A stretch of 64,000 bases of DNA from CAVTWS01 sp964390555 (GCA_964390555.1 CAYMJU010000032.1:94807-158806); one strand, 5' to 3'. Shown: positions 46,668-55,298, numbered from the stretch's first letter. Translations and numbers: made by a program. Notes: generated from the sequence alone by a model not told the origin.

Positions 46668-46915
46668 TGGTGGCCTGCCCGACGAGGGCGAGCACGCGGC
46701 CCTGACCCGGGCTTGACCTTGGGCTCACCGCCGCAGGCGGCCCCGGGTTTGACCTTCAGCGCCGAAGGCGCAAGGGGGTGTGGGGGGCCGGCGAAGCCTG
46801 GCCCCCCACCCTGGCCGGAACCGGCTCCGCCGGTCCGGTCAGCGACAACGACGGCGCAGCTCAGTTCAGCTCCGACGAACGGAGCGAGCGCAGCGAGCGA
46901 GTGAGTCGGATCCAT
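46664..46915 (-). CDS. 83-codon linker reading frame between the SBP-VWA gene and the membrane protein gene
   Basis: The frame opens at an ATG that overlaps the SBP-VWA stop (TGATG) and closes at a TGA that overlaps the next gene's ATG (ATGA). The predicted peptide is Gly/Pro/Ala-rich with the near repeat LKVKPGAACGG / PKVKPGSGP. The DNA contains strong hairpins and a CTCGCTGCGCTC word also found in the cvn repeat. It may serve translation coupling without making a functional protein. No homologue is recognised. Confidence 0.35.
   Translation of the reverse strand: MDPTHSLAALAPFVGAELSCAVVVADRTGGAGSGQGGGPGFAGPPHPLAPSALKVKPGAACGGEPKVKPGSGPRARPRRAGHQ
46780..46809. repeat. Strong GC-rich hairpin in the linker frame
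   Basis: GTGGGGGGCC and GGCCCCCCAC pair perfectly over a 10-nt loop. It could stall ribosomes or polymerase, or act as a weak terminator between the SBP-VWA gene and the membrane protein gene. No T-tract follows. Confidence 0.55.
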
Positions 46916-48780
46916 CAGAAATTGCTGATCACGTTGGTGAACACCCGGTCGATCGACGACGGGTCGCTGGCGTCGTAGCTCGCGGCGTTGGTCGCCTCGG
47001 CGAGGCGGCGCAGGACCGAGGTGTCGGCGTCGTCGCCGTAGGCGATGGTGAAGACGCGCACCGGCCGGCTGGACTGGCCTTCGCTGCCGACCCGAAGGTT
47101 CTCGATCAGCTCGTCGAGCGAGTCGTCGTCGTCGGCGGGGTCGAGGTCCTCGTTGCGCCCGTCGGTGAGCACGATGACGGCGTTGATCGAGTCGGCATCG
47201 TAGGAGTCGAGGGCGGCCCGGTAGGCGGCATCGACCGCGTTGTAGAGCGGCGTGCCGTTCTGCGGGAACTGCACCTGGAGCTGGGTGGCCAGGTTCACTC
47301 GGGCGTCCTGGTCCACCTCGGTGTACGGCACCACGATGTCGTAGTCGGTTGTGCCTGCGGGATCACGGGGGAACAGGTCGGTGGAGAAGATCCATAGCGC
47401 CAGCTCGTCGCCGTCTTTGACCTGTTCGAGGGCGCGCACGGCGGCGGCCACCGCGAGGTCGAGCTTGGTGGCGCCGCTGTCGGGGTCACCGACGTCGCCC
47501 ATCGAACCCGACACGTCGAGCAGCAGGAGGATCCGAGCCGGCTTGCGGACCTCGGCCCACTGGTCGAGCAGGTCCACCAAGACCGCGGGCTCGGGCACCG
47601 GCAGCAAGTTCTGGGGCTGGGTCGGGTCGACCCCGTTGGCGGCGACGATGGGTGCCGCGACGGCGACGGATGGATTGCCGGGCCGGAATCCGAACTCGAG
47701 CACCCGCTGTTGGGCCTCGGGCCGCTGGACGAACTCGCTGAACAGAGCCGCGGCAGCCGCCTCGTCGGGCGACACCCAGTCGGCGTCGAGCACGAAGAAG
47801 GGGTTGTCGGAGAAGAGGGTGCCCTCCTCCGGATAGATGGCGACGAGCGGCACTCGGGGCGGGCGAGGTTCTTCGCCGGCTTCGAGCACCCCATCGGGGT
47901 TCCCGAGGTTGTAGTCGATGACCGACTTCTCCTCGACCGCGGCCGCCGACGCGTAAGTGAGCGCCGTGCCCCGCTGATCGGCGCGATACCAGTTGTTGAG
48001 GAAGGTGAGCGTCGTGGTGCCGTAGTGCACGACCGTCGACTCGATCTGGCGAGCGAACTCGACGACGTCGGGGTCGGCGATGTCCTCGGTCGACAGGTTC
48101 GAGGACTTGCCGGTGGCGGCATAGGTCTGGGCGATGAGGGCGGCCAGGCCGCTCGTCGAGAAGTTGGGGTTGGTCTTGCCGAGCCGGAACGGACCCCACT
48201 CGGGGTGGCCGAATTCGGACCACCCGGTGCCGGTGCGGGCGAACTCGAACACGTCGGCCCACCCGATCGGCTCGTCGGGCCACCCAAGAGCCTCGGCCAT
48301 GGGACGAGGCATGGCGATGACGAGCGGCGTGAGCATGAACGGCTCACCGGTCGTGGTCATCGGTGACAGGCCGCGCTGGTCGAGGCGCTCGTTGAGCACC
48401 GCGCCCCACGCGCTGCCCGCCGGAGACCAGATGACCGGCGCCGGTCCATCGACGCCTTCGTTCCATCCGGCGGCCAGCGATTGCATGGCCCCGCCGGAGG
48501 CCTTGACCTGGGGGCGGACGAAGATGCATTCGCCGTCGAGCTCGGCCTCGGCGCTGTCGTTGAACGTGCGGGCCAGGTCGTTCAGCAGGTCGATCTTCTC
48601 AGAGGACACGGCCATGTCGACCACGATGCAGTCCCCGGTGTCCTCGTCGAGCAGCCCGCCGTCGTCGGTCGACACGTCGGAGCTCTCGACGCACGCCGCG
48701 GCGATCGAGGCCAGGGCGATCATCAAGGCCATCCGCCGCCACGGCGTTATCGGCCGCCGATGCTCTGCTCGGTGCTCCAC
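46915..48780 (-). CDS. Lipoprotein with substrate-binding-like domain fused to a VWA domain
   Basis: The 621-aa predicted exported protein has an Arg-rich start, a hydrophobic segment and a lipobox-like ASIAAAC ending at Cys30. The middle (about 35-400) resembles an extracellular solute-binding protein (APVIWSPAGSAWGAVL). A von Willebrand A domain follows, with a complete MIDAS: LDVSGSMG near residue 421, a threonine-containing NGTPLYNAVD loop and VLTDGRNED. It probably binds metal and a protein ligand outside the membrane. The GTG at 48780 has GGAGG 10 nt upstream; an in-frame GTG at 48813 is possible. Confidence 0.85.
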   Translation of the reverse strand: MEHRAEHRRPITPWRRMALMIALASIAAACVESSDVSTDDGGLLDEDTGDCIVVDMAVSSEKIDLLNDLARTFNDSAEAELDGECIFVRPQVKASGGAMQSLAAGWNEGVDGPAPVIWSPAGSAWGAVLNERLDQRGLSPMTTTGEPFMLTPLVIAMPRPMAEALGWPDEPIGWADVFEFARTGTGWSEFGHPEWGPFRLGKTNPNFSTSGLAALIAQTYAATGKSSNLSTEDIADPDVVEFARQIESTVVHYGTTTLTFLNNWYRADQRGTALTYASAAAVEEKSVIDYNLGNPDGVLEAGEEPRPPRVPLVAIYPEEGTLFSDNPFFVLDADWVSPDEAAAAALFSEFVQRPEAQQRVLEFGFRPGNPSVAVAAPIVAANGVDPTQPQNLLPVPEPAVLVDLLDQWAEVRKPARILLLLDVSGSMGDVGDPDSGATKLDLAVAAAVRALEQVKDGDELALWIFSTDLFPRDPAGTTDYDIVVPYTEVDQDARVNLATQLQVQFPQNGTPLYNAVDAAYRAALDSYDADSINAVIVLTDGRNEDLDPADDDDSLDELIENLRVGSEGQSSRPVRVFTIAYGDDADTSVLRRLAEATNAASYDASDPSSIDRVFTNVISNF

Positions 48781-48834
48781 GCTCGGCGTACCTCCACGTC
48801 CGCGTGAGCGCACGCTACCCGGCCCCGACCCCGG

Positions 48835-49821
48835 TCAGAGTGCGTCGGCCCATGTCTGCTGGAGGGCCACGTACACCCCGGGATTCAGCCGGGTCGCCGC
48901 GGTGTCGGGCCCGGCGGGCACCCAGCCCGAGTCGAGCAATGACCCGACGACGCCATCGAGGTCGAGGTCGACCTCCTCGCCGGCTGGCGCGACCGCTACG
49001 ACATCGACGGTCACCGGCCCATCGGCGATCGTAAGCGGGGCGCCGCCGGCGCGAGCGGCCACAGCGGGGCGGGCGACCGCCCCGAGATCGAGGGCCACGT
49101 CGTAGGTCCCCGGCCCGATCCGCAAGAGCAGGTCGAGCGGGGAGCCGCCGGTGGTCGTGTTGTTCCCCACGGCCGCCAAGTCCTCGATCGCCGTGAGCAC
49201 AGCGTCGGTTTCGATGTCGTTGCGGGCGAAGTCCTCGCGTCCGGCCAGGCTGGCGACCACGGCTCGCAGCCCGACAAGCCCTGCGGTAGCACGCGCCGGA
49301 TCGGCGAGTCCCGGCCGGACCTGGCCCCAGCTCGACGAGCCACCGAGGTCGTCCCAGGCCGCTCCAACCTGGGCGGCCAGGCAGATGCCATCGACGGCGC
49401 CGCCGCACACCGATTCCAGAGCTGCGAACCGGTCCGAGGGCGAGACGGCAACCACCGCCGTCACGGCCAGCGGCTCGCCGAGCCCGCCGAGGACCGGCGC
49501 GCGGGCGACGCGATTGCGGGTGTCTTCCACGATGGCCGGCCACGGCGAGGGCGTGAGCCAAACGTCGAACCCGGCGTCAACGCCATCGGCCAGCTCGATC
49601 AACCGGGACGCGGTGATGCCCGGGTCCTCGACGATCAACTCGGTCCGGTCATCGATGACAGCCCGGCAAACCGTTTCGAGCTCGCTGGCACACAGGATCA
49701 CGGTGGACCGGCCGACCGACGGCTCACCGTCGTCGGCGCCGCCGTCGTCGATCGCCCTCCGGACCGCCACCGCGCCCACGATCAGTACCAGTGCGGCGAG
49801 CACGGCCAAGGCCCGTTTCAT
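48835..49821 (-). CDS. Membrane-anchored binding-protein-like protein, function unknown
   Basis: The 328-aa protein has one N-terminal hydrophobic segment (residues 4-21, ALAVLAALVLIVGAVAV) and no lipobox cysteine, so it is an anchored extracytoplasmic protein. The core (VILCASELETVCRAV, GVDAGFDVWLTPSPW) resembles a type 2 periplasmic binding protein without a recognised ligand. It starts the cluster that continues with the SBP-VWA lipoprotein. TAGCGT lies 8 nt before the ATG, suggesting its own leaderless promoter independent of ileS. Confidence 0.72.
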   Translation of the reverse strand: MKRALAVLAALVLIVGAVAVRRAIDDGGADDGEPSVGRSTVILCASELETVCRAVIDDRTELIVEDPGITASRLIELADGVDAGFDVWLTPSPWPAIVEDTRNRVARAPVLGGLGEPLAVTAVVAVSPSDRFAALESVCGGAVDGICLAAQVGAAWDDLGGSSSWGQVRPGLADPARATAGLVGLRAVVASLAGREDFARNDIETDAVLTAIEDLAAVGNNTTTGGSPLDLLLRIGPGTYDVALDLGAVARPAVAARAGGAPLTIADGPVTVDVVAVAPAGEEVDLDLDGVVGSLLDSGWVPAGPDTAATRLNPGVYVALQQTWADAL

Positions 49822-49875
49822 CGCCGGGAACGCTACTCGCCCGACACGCTCCGGCCGCGTGCCGCAACCTGGCTG

Positions 49876-52800
49876 TCAGGGAGTGACGTGGAGGGCGATG
49901 GCCATGGATGCGCCGTCGGCCTGGGCGCCGCGAGATCGCACGTGGGCGGGAGCGGGAGACAGGTGCACCGAACGGGCCAGGACCTGCTCGGCGATGTAGT
50001 GCTGGTGAGCCGACACGGCCGCGAGCACGCGCTCGTCGCCGTCGATCCACAGCTCGATTCGGTCGGTGATGACCAGCCCTTCGTCTTTCCGGGCGTTCTG
50101 GACCACGCGCACCACGTCGCGCGCCAGACCCTCGGCCGCCAGGTCGTCGGTCACCACGGTGTCGAGCACGACGACGGCGTCGTTGGACCGCAGCGCCGCC
50201 GCGGTGGCGCCGTCGGGCGACTCGAGCGCCAGGTCGAAGTCGCCCTCGACGAGGGTGCGGCCGGCCACCTCGACCGAGCCGTCCGCTAAGCGCGACCAAT
50301 CGCCCGACTTGGCGGCCGCGAAGACCTTTTGCACGTCGCCCCCGAGCTTGGGACCCAGCACCTTGCCGTTCGGTCGCAACACGAACCGCGCGTGGGCGGC
50401 GAGGTTGTCGGTCAGCCGGACCGACTTCACGTTCACCTCGTCAGCGACGAGATCGGTCAGCAGCGCGAGCTCGGATGCGTCGGACCCGGCGACGGTCAGC
50501 GACGCCAACGGCAGCCGCACCCGAAGCCCGGCGTCCTCGCGCAGTCGCAGCGCCGTGGAGCACACGTCGCGCACCCGGTCCATCGACCGAACGAGGTCGG
50601 CGTCGGCCGGCAGCGCGGCGGCGTCGGGCCACCCTGACAGGTGCACCGACACCGGGCGCGCATTGGCATCGGTGGCGCCCACAAGGCCCCGGTACACCTC
50701 GTCGAGAACGAGCGGCAGGAACGGCGCACCGACCCGGCACAGCGTGACCAGCACGGTGTAGAGCGTGTCGTAGGCGTCGGCCTTGACGCGACGATCGACG
50801 TCGGCCGCGGGGGCCCAGAACCGGTCGCGGCTGCGCCTGATGTACCAGTTGTTCAGCGCGTCGATGAACGTGGCGATCTCGGCGCACGCGCCGGGGAGGT
50901 CGTAGGCGTCCATGCGCTCGCCGACACCCTCGACCAGCTCTCGGGTCTTGGCGAGGATGTAGCGATCGAGCACGTCGGTGGAGTCGGTGCGCGCGGTGGC
51001 CCTCAGGCCGTCGGCGTTGGCGTACATGGCAAAGAACGACCACGCGTTCCAAATCGGCAACAGCACCTGACGCACCACGTCGTTGATGCCGACGTCGCTG
51101 ATGCGCGTGTCGCCGCCGCGCACGATCGGGTTCGACATCAGGTACCAACGGAGCGCGTCGGCTCCCTGCTTCTCGAAGATCTCGTTCGGCTCGGTGTAGT
51201 TGCGGAGCTTCTTCGAGAGCTTGTTGCCGTCGCCGGCGAGCAAGATTCCGTGGCAGATGACGTTCTGGAACGCGGGCCGGTCGAACAAAGCACCGGCGAG
51301 GACGTGCAGCGTGTAGAACCACCCCCGCGTCTGGTTGATGTACTCGACGATGAAGTCGGCCGGGAAGTGGCTCTCGAACCAGTCCTTGTTCTCGAACGGG
51401 TAGTGCACCTGGGCGAACGGCATCGACCCCGACTCGAACCAGCAGTCGAGCACCTCGGCCACGCGCCGCATGGTCGAGCGACCGGTCGGATCGTCGGGGT
51501 TGGGGCGGGTCAAGCCGTCGATGAAGGGGCGGTGCAGATCGGCGGGGCGAACACCGAAGTCGCGCTCGAGGTCGTCGAGGCTGCCGTAGACGTCGATGCG
51601 CGGATAGGCCGGGTCGTCGCTCACCCACACCGGGATCGGGGAGCCCCAGAACCGGTTGCGGCTGATCGACCAGTCGCGTGCACCCTCGAGCCACATGCCG
51701 AACCGGCCGTCGCGCACGTGTCCGGGCACCCAGTTGATCTGCTGGTTGAGGGCCAGCAGGCGGTCGCGGATCGCGGTGACCTTCACGTACCACGACGAGA
51801 TGGCCTTGTAGATGATCGGCTGGTCGGTCCGCCAGCAATGGGGATAGTTGTGCTCGATGGTCTCGTGACGCAGGACCCGCCCGGCCTCTTTCAGGTGACG
51901 GATGATGAGCGGGTTGGCCTCGAACACGTTGAGGCCCGCCCAGTCCGTGACCACGTCGGTGAACCGACCCTGGTCATCGACGGGAACGGCGTCGCCGATG
52001 GGGATGCCGTTGGCCTCTCCGGTGACTTGGTCGTCCTCGCCGAAGCCGGGAGCTGTGTGCACCACCCCGGTGCCTTCGCTCGTGTCGACGTAGGCGGCGC
52101 CGAGCACTCGAAACGCGTCGGTCCGGTGCCTGAAATACCCGAACAGCGGTGCATAGGTCCGCCCGATCAGCTCACGACCGGTGACCGTTCCGTAACGGCG
52201 CGCCGATCCCAGCTCGGCGGCGTAATTGGCGAGCACAGCGTCGCCGAGCACCACGTAGCGACCGTCGAGCTCGACGACCGCGTACTCGACGTCGGGGCCC
52301 ACGGTGAGCGCCAGGTTCGACGGCAGCGTCCAAGGTGTGGTGGTCCAGGCCAGCAGCTGCATCGGTCCGGGGTCGCCGGGCCGCGGGTCGAGGTCGAACG
52401 CCACCGTGATCGCCGGGTCCTGACGAGGCCGGGTGGCATCGTCGAGGCGGATCTCGAAGTTCGACAGCGGCGTCTCGGCCGCCCACGAGTACGGCACCAC
52501 CCGAAACGCCTCGTACACCAGCCCCTTGTCGTACAGGGTCTTGAACGCCCACATGACCGACTCCATGTACGACAGGTCCATGGTCTTGTAGTCGTGATCG
52601 AAGTCGACCCATCGGGCCTGTCGGGTGACGGTCTTCTCCCACTCCGCCGTGTAGCGCAACACCGACGTGCGGCACCGGGCGTTGAACGCTTCGATGCCGA
52701 ACTCGGTGATCGCGGCTCGGCCGCTCACGCCGAGCTCTTTCTCGGTCTCCATCTCGGCCGGCAGGCCGTGGCAGTCCCAGCCGAACCGGCGCTCGACCAT

Positions 52801-53049
52801 TCGGCCCCGCATGGTCTGGTAGCGGGGCACGACATCTTTGACGTAGCCGGTCAGGAGGTGGCCGTGGTGCGGGAGTCCGTTGGCGAACGGGGGACCGTCG
52901 TAGAACACGTACTCGGACCGATCCGCCAGCTCCTCCACCGACCGGCGGAAGGAGTGTGCGGCCTTCCACACATCGAGGATCCGGTGCTCGATGGCCGGAA
53001 AGTCGGGGCGCTCGACGTGGGGGTACGACTCCGGCACCGGCTCGTTCAT
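49876..53049 (-). CDS. ileS: Isoleucyl-tRNA synthetase, eukaryote-like type 2
   Basis: This 1057-aa class I synthetase charges tRNA-Ile. The HIGH motif is HHGH in GLPHHGHLLTGYVKD near residue 62, followed by GWDCHGLPAEME. The editing (CP1) domain has LLAWTTTPWTLPSNL and GEDD. The KMSKS motif reads KLSKKLRNY near residue 611. HxGH with a KxSKxLxNY motif and an extended C-terminus is the IleRS2 pattern, commonly associated with mupirocin tolerance. TAGCCT lies 8 nt before the ATG. It is divergent from the SDR gene and no T-box fits upstream. Confidence 0.96.
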   Translation of the reverse strand: MNEPVPESYPHVERPDFPAIEHRILDVWKAAHSFRRSVEELADRSEYVFYDGPPFANGLPHHGHLLTGYVKDVVPRYQTMRGRMVERRFGWDCHGLPAEMETEKELGVSGRAAITEFGIEAFNARCRTSVLRYTAEWEKTVTRQARWVDFDHDYKTMDLSYMESVMWAFKTLYDKGLVYEAFRVVPYSWAAETPLSNFEIRLDDATRPRQDPAITVAFDLDPRPGDPGPMQLLAWTTTPWTLPSNLALTVGPDVEYAVVELDGRYVVLGDAVLANYAAELGSARRYGTVTGRELIGRTYAPLFGYFRHRTDAFRVLGAAYVDTSEGTGVVHTAPGFGEDDQVTGEANGIPIGDAVPVDDQGRFTDVVTDWAGLNVFEANPLIIRHLKEAGRVLRHETIEHNYPHCWRTDQPIIYKAISSWYVKVTAIRDRLLALNQQINWVPGHVRDGRFGMWLEGARDWSISRNRFWGSPIPVWVSDDPAYPRIDVYGSLDDLERDFGVRPADLHRPFIDGLTRPNPDDPTGRSTMRRVAEVLDCWFESGSMPFAQVHYPFENKDWFESHFPADFIVEYINQTRGWFYTLHVLAGALFDRPAFQNVICHGILLAGDGNKLSKKLRNYTEPNEIFEKQGADALRWYLMSNPIVRGGDTRISDVGINDVVRQVLLPIWNAWSFFAMYANADGLRATARTDSTDVLDRYILAKTRELVEGVGERMDAYDLPGACAEIATFIDALNNWYIRRSRDRFWAPAADVDRRVKADAYDTLYTVLVTLCRVGAPFLPLVLDEVYRGLVGATDANARPVSVHLSGWPDAAALPADADLVRSMDRVRDVCSTALRLREDAGLRVRLPLASLTVAGSDASELALLTDLVADEVNVKSVRLTDNLAAHARFVLRPNGKVLGPKLGGDVQKVFAAAKSGDWSRLADGSVEVAGRTLVEGDFDLALESPDGATAAALRSNDAVVVLDTVVTDDLAAEGLARDVVRVVQNARKDEGLVITDRIELWIDGDERVLAAVSAHQHYIAEQVLARSVHLSPAPAHVRSRGAQADGASMAIALHVTP

Positions 53050-53127
53050 GAGGACACAGGCTACCGACGAGGTGTCGGCCCCCGGGCCCACTTTGAGCGC
53101 CTCGCCGACCTGGTCAAAGATGCTCGG

Positions 53128-53904
53128 ATGATCCTCGAAGGAACCACCCTGCTCGTCTCTGGTGTCGGCCCCGGCCTCGGCCGAGAGATCGCCCGCTGCG
53201 CCCTCCGCGACGGAGCCAACGTCGTGTTGGGCGCCCGCAAGGCCGATCGGCTGTCGGCGATCGCTCGCGACCTCGACCCCACCGGAACCCGGGTTGCCCA
53301 CGGTCCCCTCGACATCACCGACGAGTCGACTTGCGTCTCCCTCGTGGCCTTGGCCGAGGAACGGTTCGGCCGGCTCGACGCGGTTGCTCAGGTCGCGGCT
53401 TACGACCGCCTGATGGGGGGCTATGCCGATACGCCCGACATCGAGTGGGCCCGCATGTTCGAGGTCAACGTCGTCGGCACCATTCATCTCGTCAAGGCCG
53501 CGGTGCCGGCATTGGAACGTTCCGGCGGCGGGTCGGTGATCATCATCGGCTCGCAGTCCTCCGAGCTGCCCCAGATGCCCCAGATGGCCTACGGCGCGTC
53601 GAAGGGGGCGCTGATGACGTCGATGAAGTACCTGGCCCGCGACCTCGGACCGAAGAAGATCCGCGTCAACACGGTCGTGCCGACGTGGATGTGGGGTCCG
53701 CCAGTCGATCGCTACGTCAACTACACCGCCCAGACCCAGAGCATCACCACCGACGAGGTCAAGGCTGGGATCGCCGCGAACATGCCCCTCGGCGAGATCC
53801 CGGCCGACGACGACGTCGCCGAGGCGGTGATCTTCCTCGCCTCGAGCCGGGCCCGCATGATCACCGGCCAGGCCCTGCTCATCAACGCCGGCGAACACAT
53901 GTAG
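53128..53904 (+). CDS. Short-chain dehydrogenase/reductase
   Basis: This 258-aa NAD(P)-dependent oxidoreductase has the cofactor motif GVGPGLGREIA at residues 12-22, where GVGPGLG replaces the usual TGxxxGxG. ARKADRL follows strand 2. The catalytic serine is in IIIGSQSSE and the Tyr/Lys pair in YGASKGAL. The end ITGQALLINAGEHM is typical of classical SDRs. Substrate unknown. It lies 78 bp from divergent ileS and ends at a clear hairpin. Confidence 0.9.
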   Translation: MILEGTTLLVSGVGPGLGREIARCALRDGANVVLGARKADRLSAIARDLDPTGTRVAHGPLDITDESTCVSLVALAEERFGRLDAVAQVAAYDRLMGGYADTPDIEWARMFEVNVVGTIHLVKAAVPALERSGGGSVIIIGSQSSELPQMPQMAYGASKGALMTSMKYLARDLGPKKIRVNTVVPTWMWGPPVDRYVNYTAQTQSITTDEVKAGIAANMPLGEIPADDDVAEAVIFLASSRARMITGQALLINAGEHM

Positions 53905-53938
53905 GGGCACCCGCCCAAGACCGCCGGCAGCAACGGCT

Positions 53939-53970
53939 ACGGGCCGGCAATCCGAAGATCGCCGGCCCGT
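53939..53970 (+). terminator. Hairpin downstream of the SDR gene
   Basis: ACGGGCCGGC and GCCGGCCCGT pair perfectly over a 12-nt loop, 34 bp after the SDR stop. No T-tract is present. It lies in the convergent gap between the SDR gene and cvnD; the rest of this 202-bp gap shows nothing coding. Confidence 0.65.
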
Positions 53971-54106
53971 GCAGGGGTGCAATGTGGATTGTCGGACTCT
54001 TGTGAGACCGGTGCTGGCGCGGTTTGCGTCTGCACTCCCCAGATGATGACGGGCCGAGCGAGCCCGGACATGAGGCGCTGGTACCTGGCCGCCTAGGCCG
54101 TTGGAC

Positions 54107-54718
54107 TCACGAGTGCACCGGGGCGCGCCGGCCGGCTTCGAGGCGGTGCAACAACACATCGAGAAGTGAGATCAAGCAGACCTTCACCGATTCGCGGTCG
54201 CGTGCATCGCAATCGAGCAGCGGGATCCCGTCCGCGACGTTCAGCGCGTACCGAACCTCCTCCACGGGATACACCGGCGCTCCTTCGAAGTGGTTCACGG
54301 CCACGACGAAGGGCATCTGGCGCCGCTCGAAGTAGTCGATCGCAGGGTACGAGTCGTCGAGGCGGCGCGTGTCCACGATGACGACGGCGCCGAGCGCCCC
54401 GCGGATCAGGTCGTCCCACATGAACCCGAATCGGTCCTGGCCGGGCGTTCCGAACAGGTAGAGCACGAGAGACTGATCGATGGTGATACGGCCGAAGTCC
54501 ATGGCGACGGTCGTGGTCGCCTTGGTCGGGACCAGCGACCGGTCGTCGAAATCGCTACCAGCGGTGGTCATCACGGCCTCGGTGCGCAACGGCGGAACCT
54601 CGGAGATCGAGCCGACGAACGTGGTCTTTCCGACCCCGAAACCGCCGGCGATGACGAATTTGGCCGACACCGGGCGCTTGCGTTGCGTCACTGTGGTGAC
54701 GTCAGAGGGCACGGACAC
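54107..54718 (-). CDS. cvnD: Conservon GTPase CvnD
   Basis: This 203-aa small GTPase-like protein is the last gene of an actinobacterial conservon. The P-loop GGFGVGKTTFVGSISEVPPL and the downstream TTAGSDFDD and GTPGQDRFGFMWDDL (G3) are those of the CvnD/MglA-like group. VAVNHFEG stands where NKxD would be expected, a known variation in the family. It is thought to act with CvnA-C at the membrane. It overlaps cvnC by 17 nt. Confidence 0.93.
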   Translation of the reverse strand: MSVPSDVTTVTQRKRPVSAKFVIAGGFGVGKTTFVGSISEVPPLRTEAVMTTAGSDFDDRSLVPTKATTTVAMDFGRITIDQSLVLYLFGTPGQDRFGFMWDDLIRGALGAVVIVDTRRLDDSYPAIDYFERRQMPFVVAVNHFEGAPVYPVEEVRYALNVADGIPLLDCDARDRESVKVCLISLLDVLLHRLEAGRRAPVHS

Positions 54719-55052
54719 CGGCCATCAACCTCCTGATCAAGTCGAAGTCACCCTCGACGACGGTTTCGTACACCTGCACCGAACCCATGGCGGCCAGGTC
54801 GGATACGAGAACTCGCGCCACGCCTAGGGGGATGCTCGCCCGAGCGGCTATCTCCGCGATGGCGACGGGCTCGGAGCAGAGATCGATGATCAACCGGGTC
54901 TCGGATGTGAGCGACGACCGGACCGGGTTGGACGCGACGACGAGCGACTCCATCGGCAGGTCCTCGCCGATGGACGTGGTCCGTCCGCCGGTCAAGAAGT
55001 AGGGCCGGATCACCGCCCCGGCGCCGTCCGCGTCATCGGTCACTTCGCTCAT
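54702..55052 (-). CDS. cvnC: Conservon protein CvnC (DUF742)
   Basis: The 116-aa protein has a winged-helix-like DUF742 fold. It reads VIRPYFLTGGRTTS, then PVAIAEIAARASIPLGVARV as the helix-turn-helix-like centre, and DLAAMGSVQVYE. DUF742 proteins belong to conservons and may contact the CvnD GTPase. The ATG at 55052 follows GGAGGTACGAGC, and it also overlaps the stop of the preceding micro-ORF (ATGA). Confidence 0.92.
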   Translation of the reverse strand: MSEVTDDADGAGAVIRPYFLTGGRTTSIGEDLPMESLVVASNPVRSSLTSETRLIIDLCSEPVAIAEIAARASIPLGVARVLVSDLAAMGSVQVYETVVEGDFDLIRRLMAGVRAL

Positions 55053-55144
55053 GCTCGTACCTCCACGGGGGCTGCGCCCCCGGACCCCATCGCCGCACAG
55101 CTCGCTGGCGCTCGCCGCCCGGCCTGGCATCTCGCTGCGCTCAT
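55049..55144 (-). CDS. Micro-ORF 3 of the cvnB-cvnC repeat (31 codons)
   Basis: Begins MSAARCQAGRRAPAS and ends in GAAPVEVRA. Its ATG overlaps the stop of micro-ORF 2, and its TGA overlaps the cvnC ATG. It is preceded by GGAGG with a 7-nt spacer (GGAGGTACTGGC). Function may be coupling only. Confidence 0.35.
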   Translation of the reverse strand: MSAARCQAGRRAPASCAAMGSGGAAPVEVRA

Positions 55145-55236
55145 GCCAGTACCTCCACGGGGGCTGCGCCCCCGGACCCCATCGCCGCCCGGCTCGCTGG
55201 CGCTCGCCGCCCGGCCTGGCATCTCGCTGCGCTCAT
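55141..55236 (-). CDS. Micro-ORF 2 of the cvnB-cvnC repeat (31 codons)
   Basis: Nearly identical to micro-ORF 3 (MSAARCQAGRRAPAS...VEVLA). It is linked to its neighbours by ATGA overlaps on both sides and has the same GGAGG ribosome-binding site. Confidence 0.35.
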   Translation of the reverse strand: MSAARCQAGRRAPASRAAMGSGGAAPVEVLA

Positions 55237-55298
55237 GCCAGTACCTCCACGGGGGCTGCGCCCCCGGACCCCATCGCCTCCCAGCTCGCTGCGCTCAT
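55233..55298 (-). CDS. Micro-ORF 1 of the cvnB-cvnC repeat (21 codons)
   Basis: Begins MSAASWEAMGSGGAAP and ends VEVLA. Its ATG overlaps the cvnB stop (ATGA); no Shine-Dalgarno sequence precedes it, so it would rely on ribosomes ending cvnB. It is encoded by the shortened repeat copy. Confidence 0.3.
   Translation of the reverse strand: MSAASWEAMGSGGAAPVEVLA

Noticed and set aside
46780..46809. Definite Rho-independent terminator
   Set aside because: The stem is strong but lacks a T-tract and lies in an open frame coupled at both ends, so read-through is more likely than termination.
53050..53127. T-box riboswitch upstream of ileS
   Set aside because: Only 78 bp separate ileS from the divergent SDR start, a TANNNT hexamer lies 8 nt before the ATG, and no T-box core or antiterminator is seen.
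49876..54159. A 1427-codon version of IleS
   Set aside because: Residues before MNEPVPESYPHVERP are antisense to the SDR gene and unlike any synthetase; ATG 53049 is the natural start.
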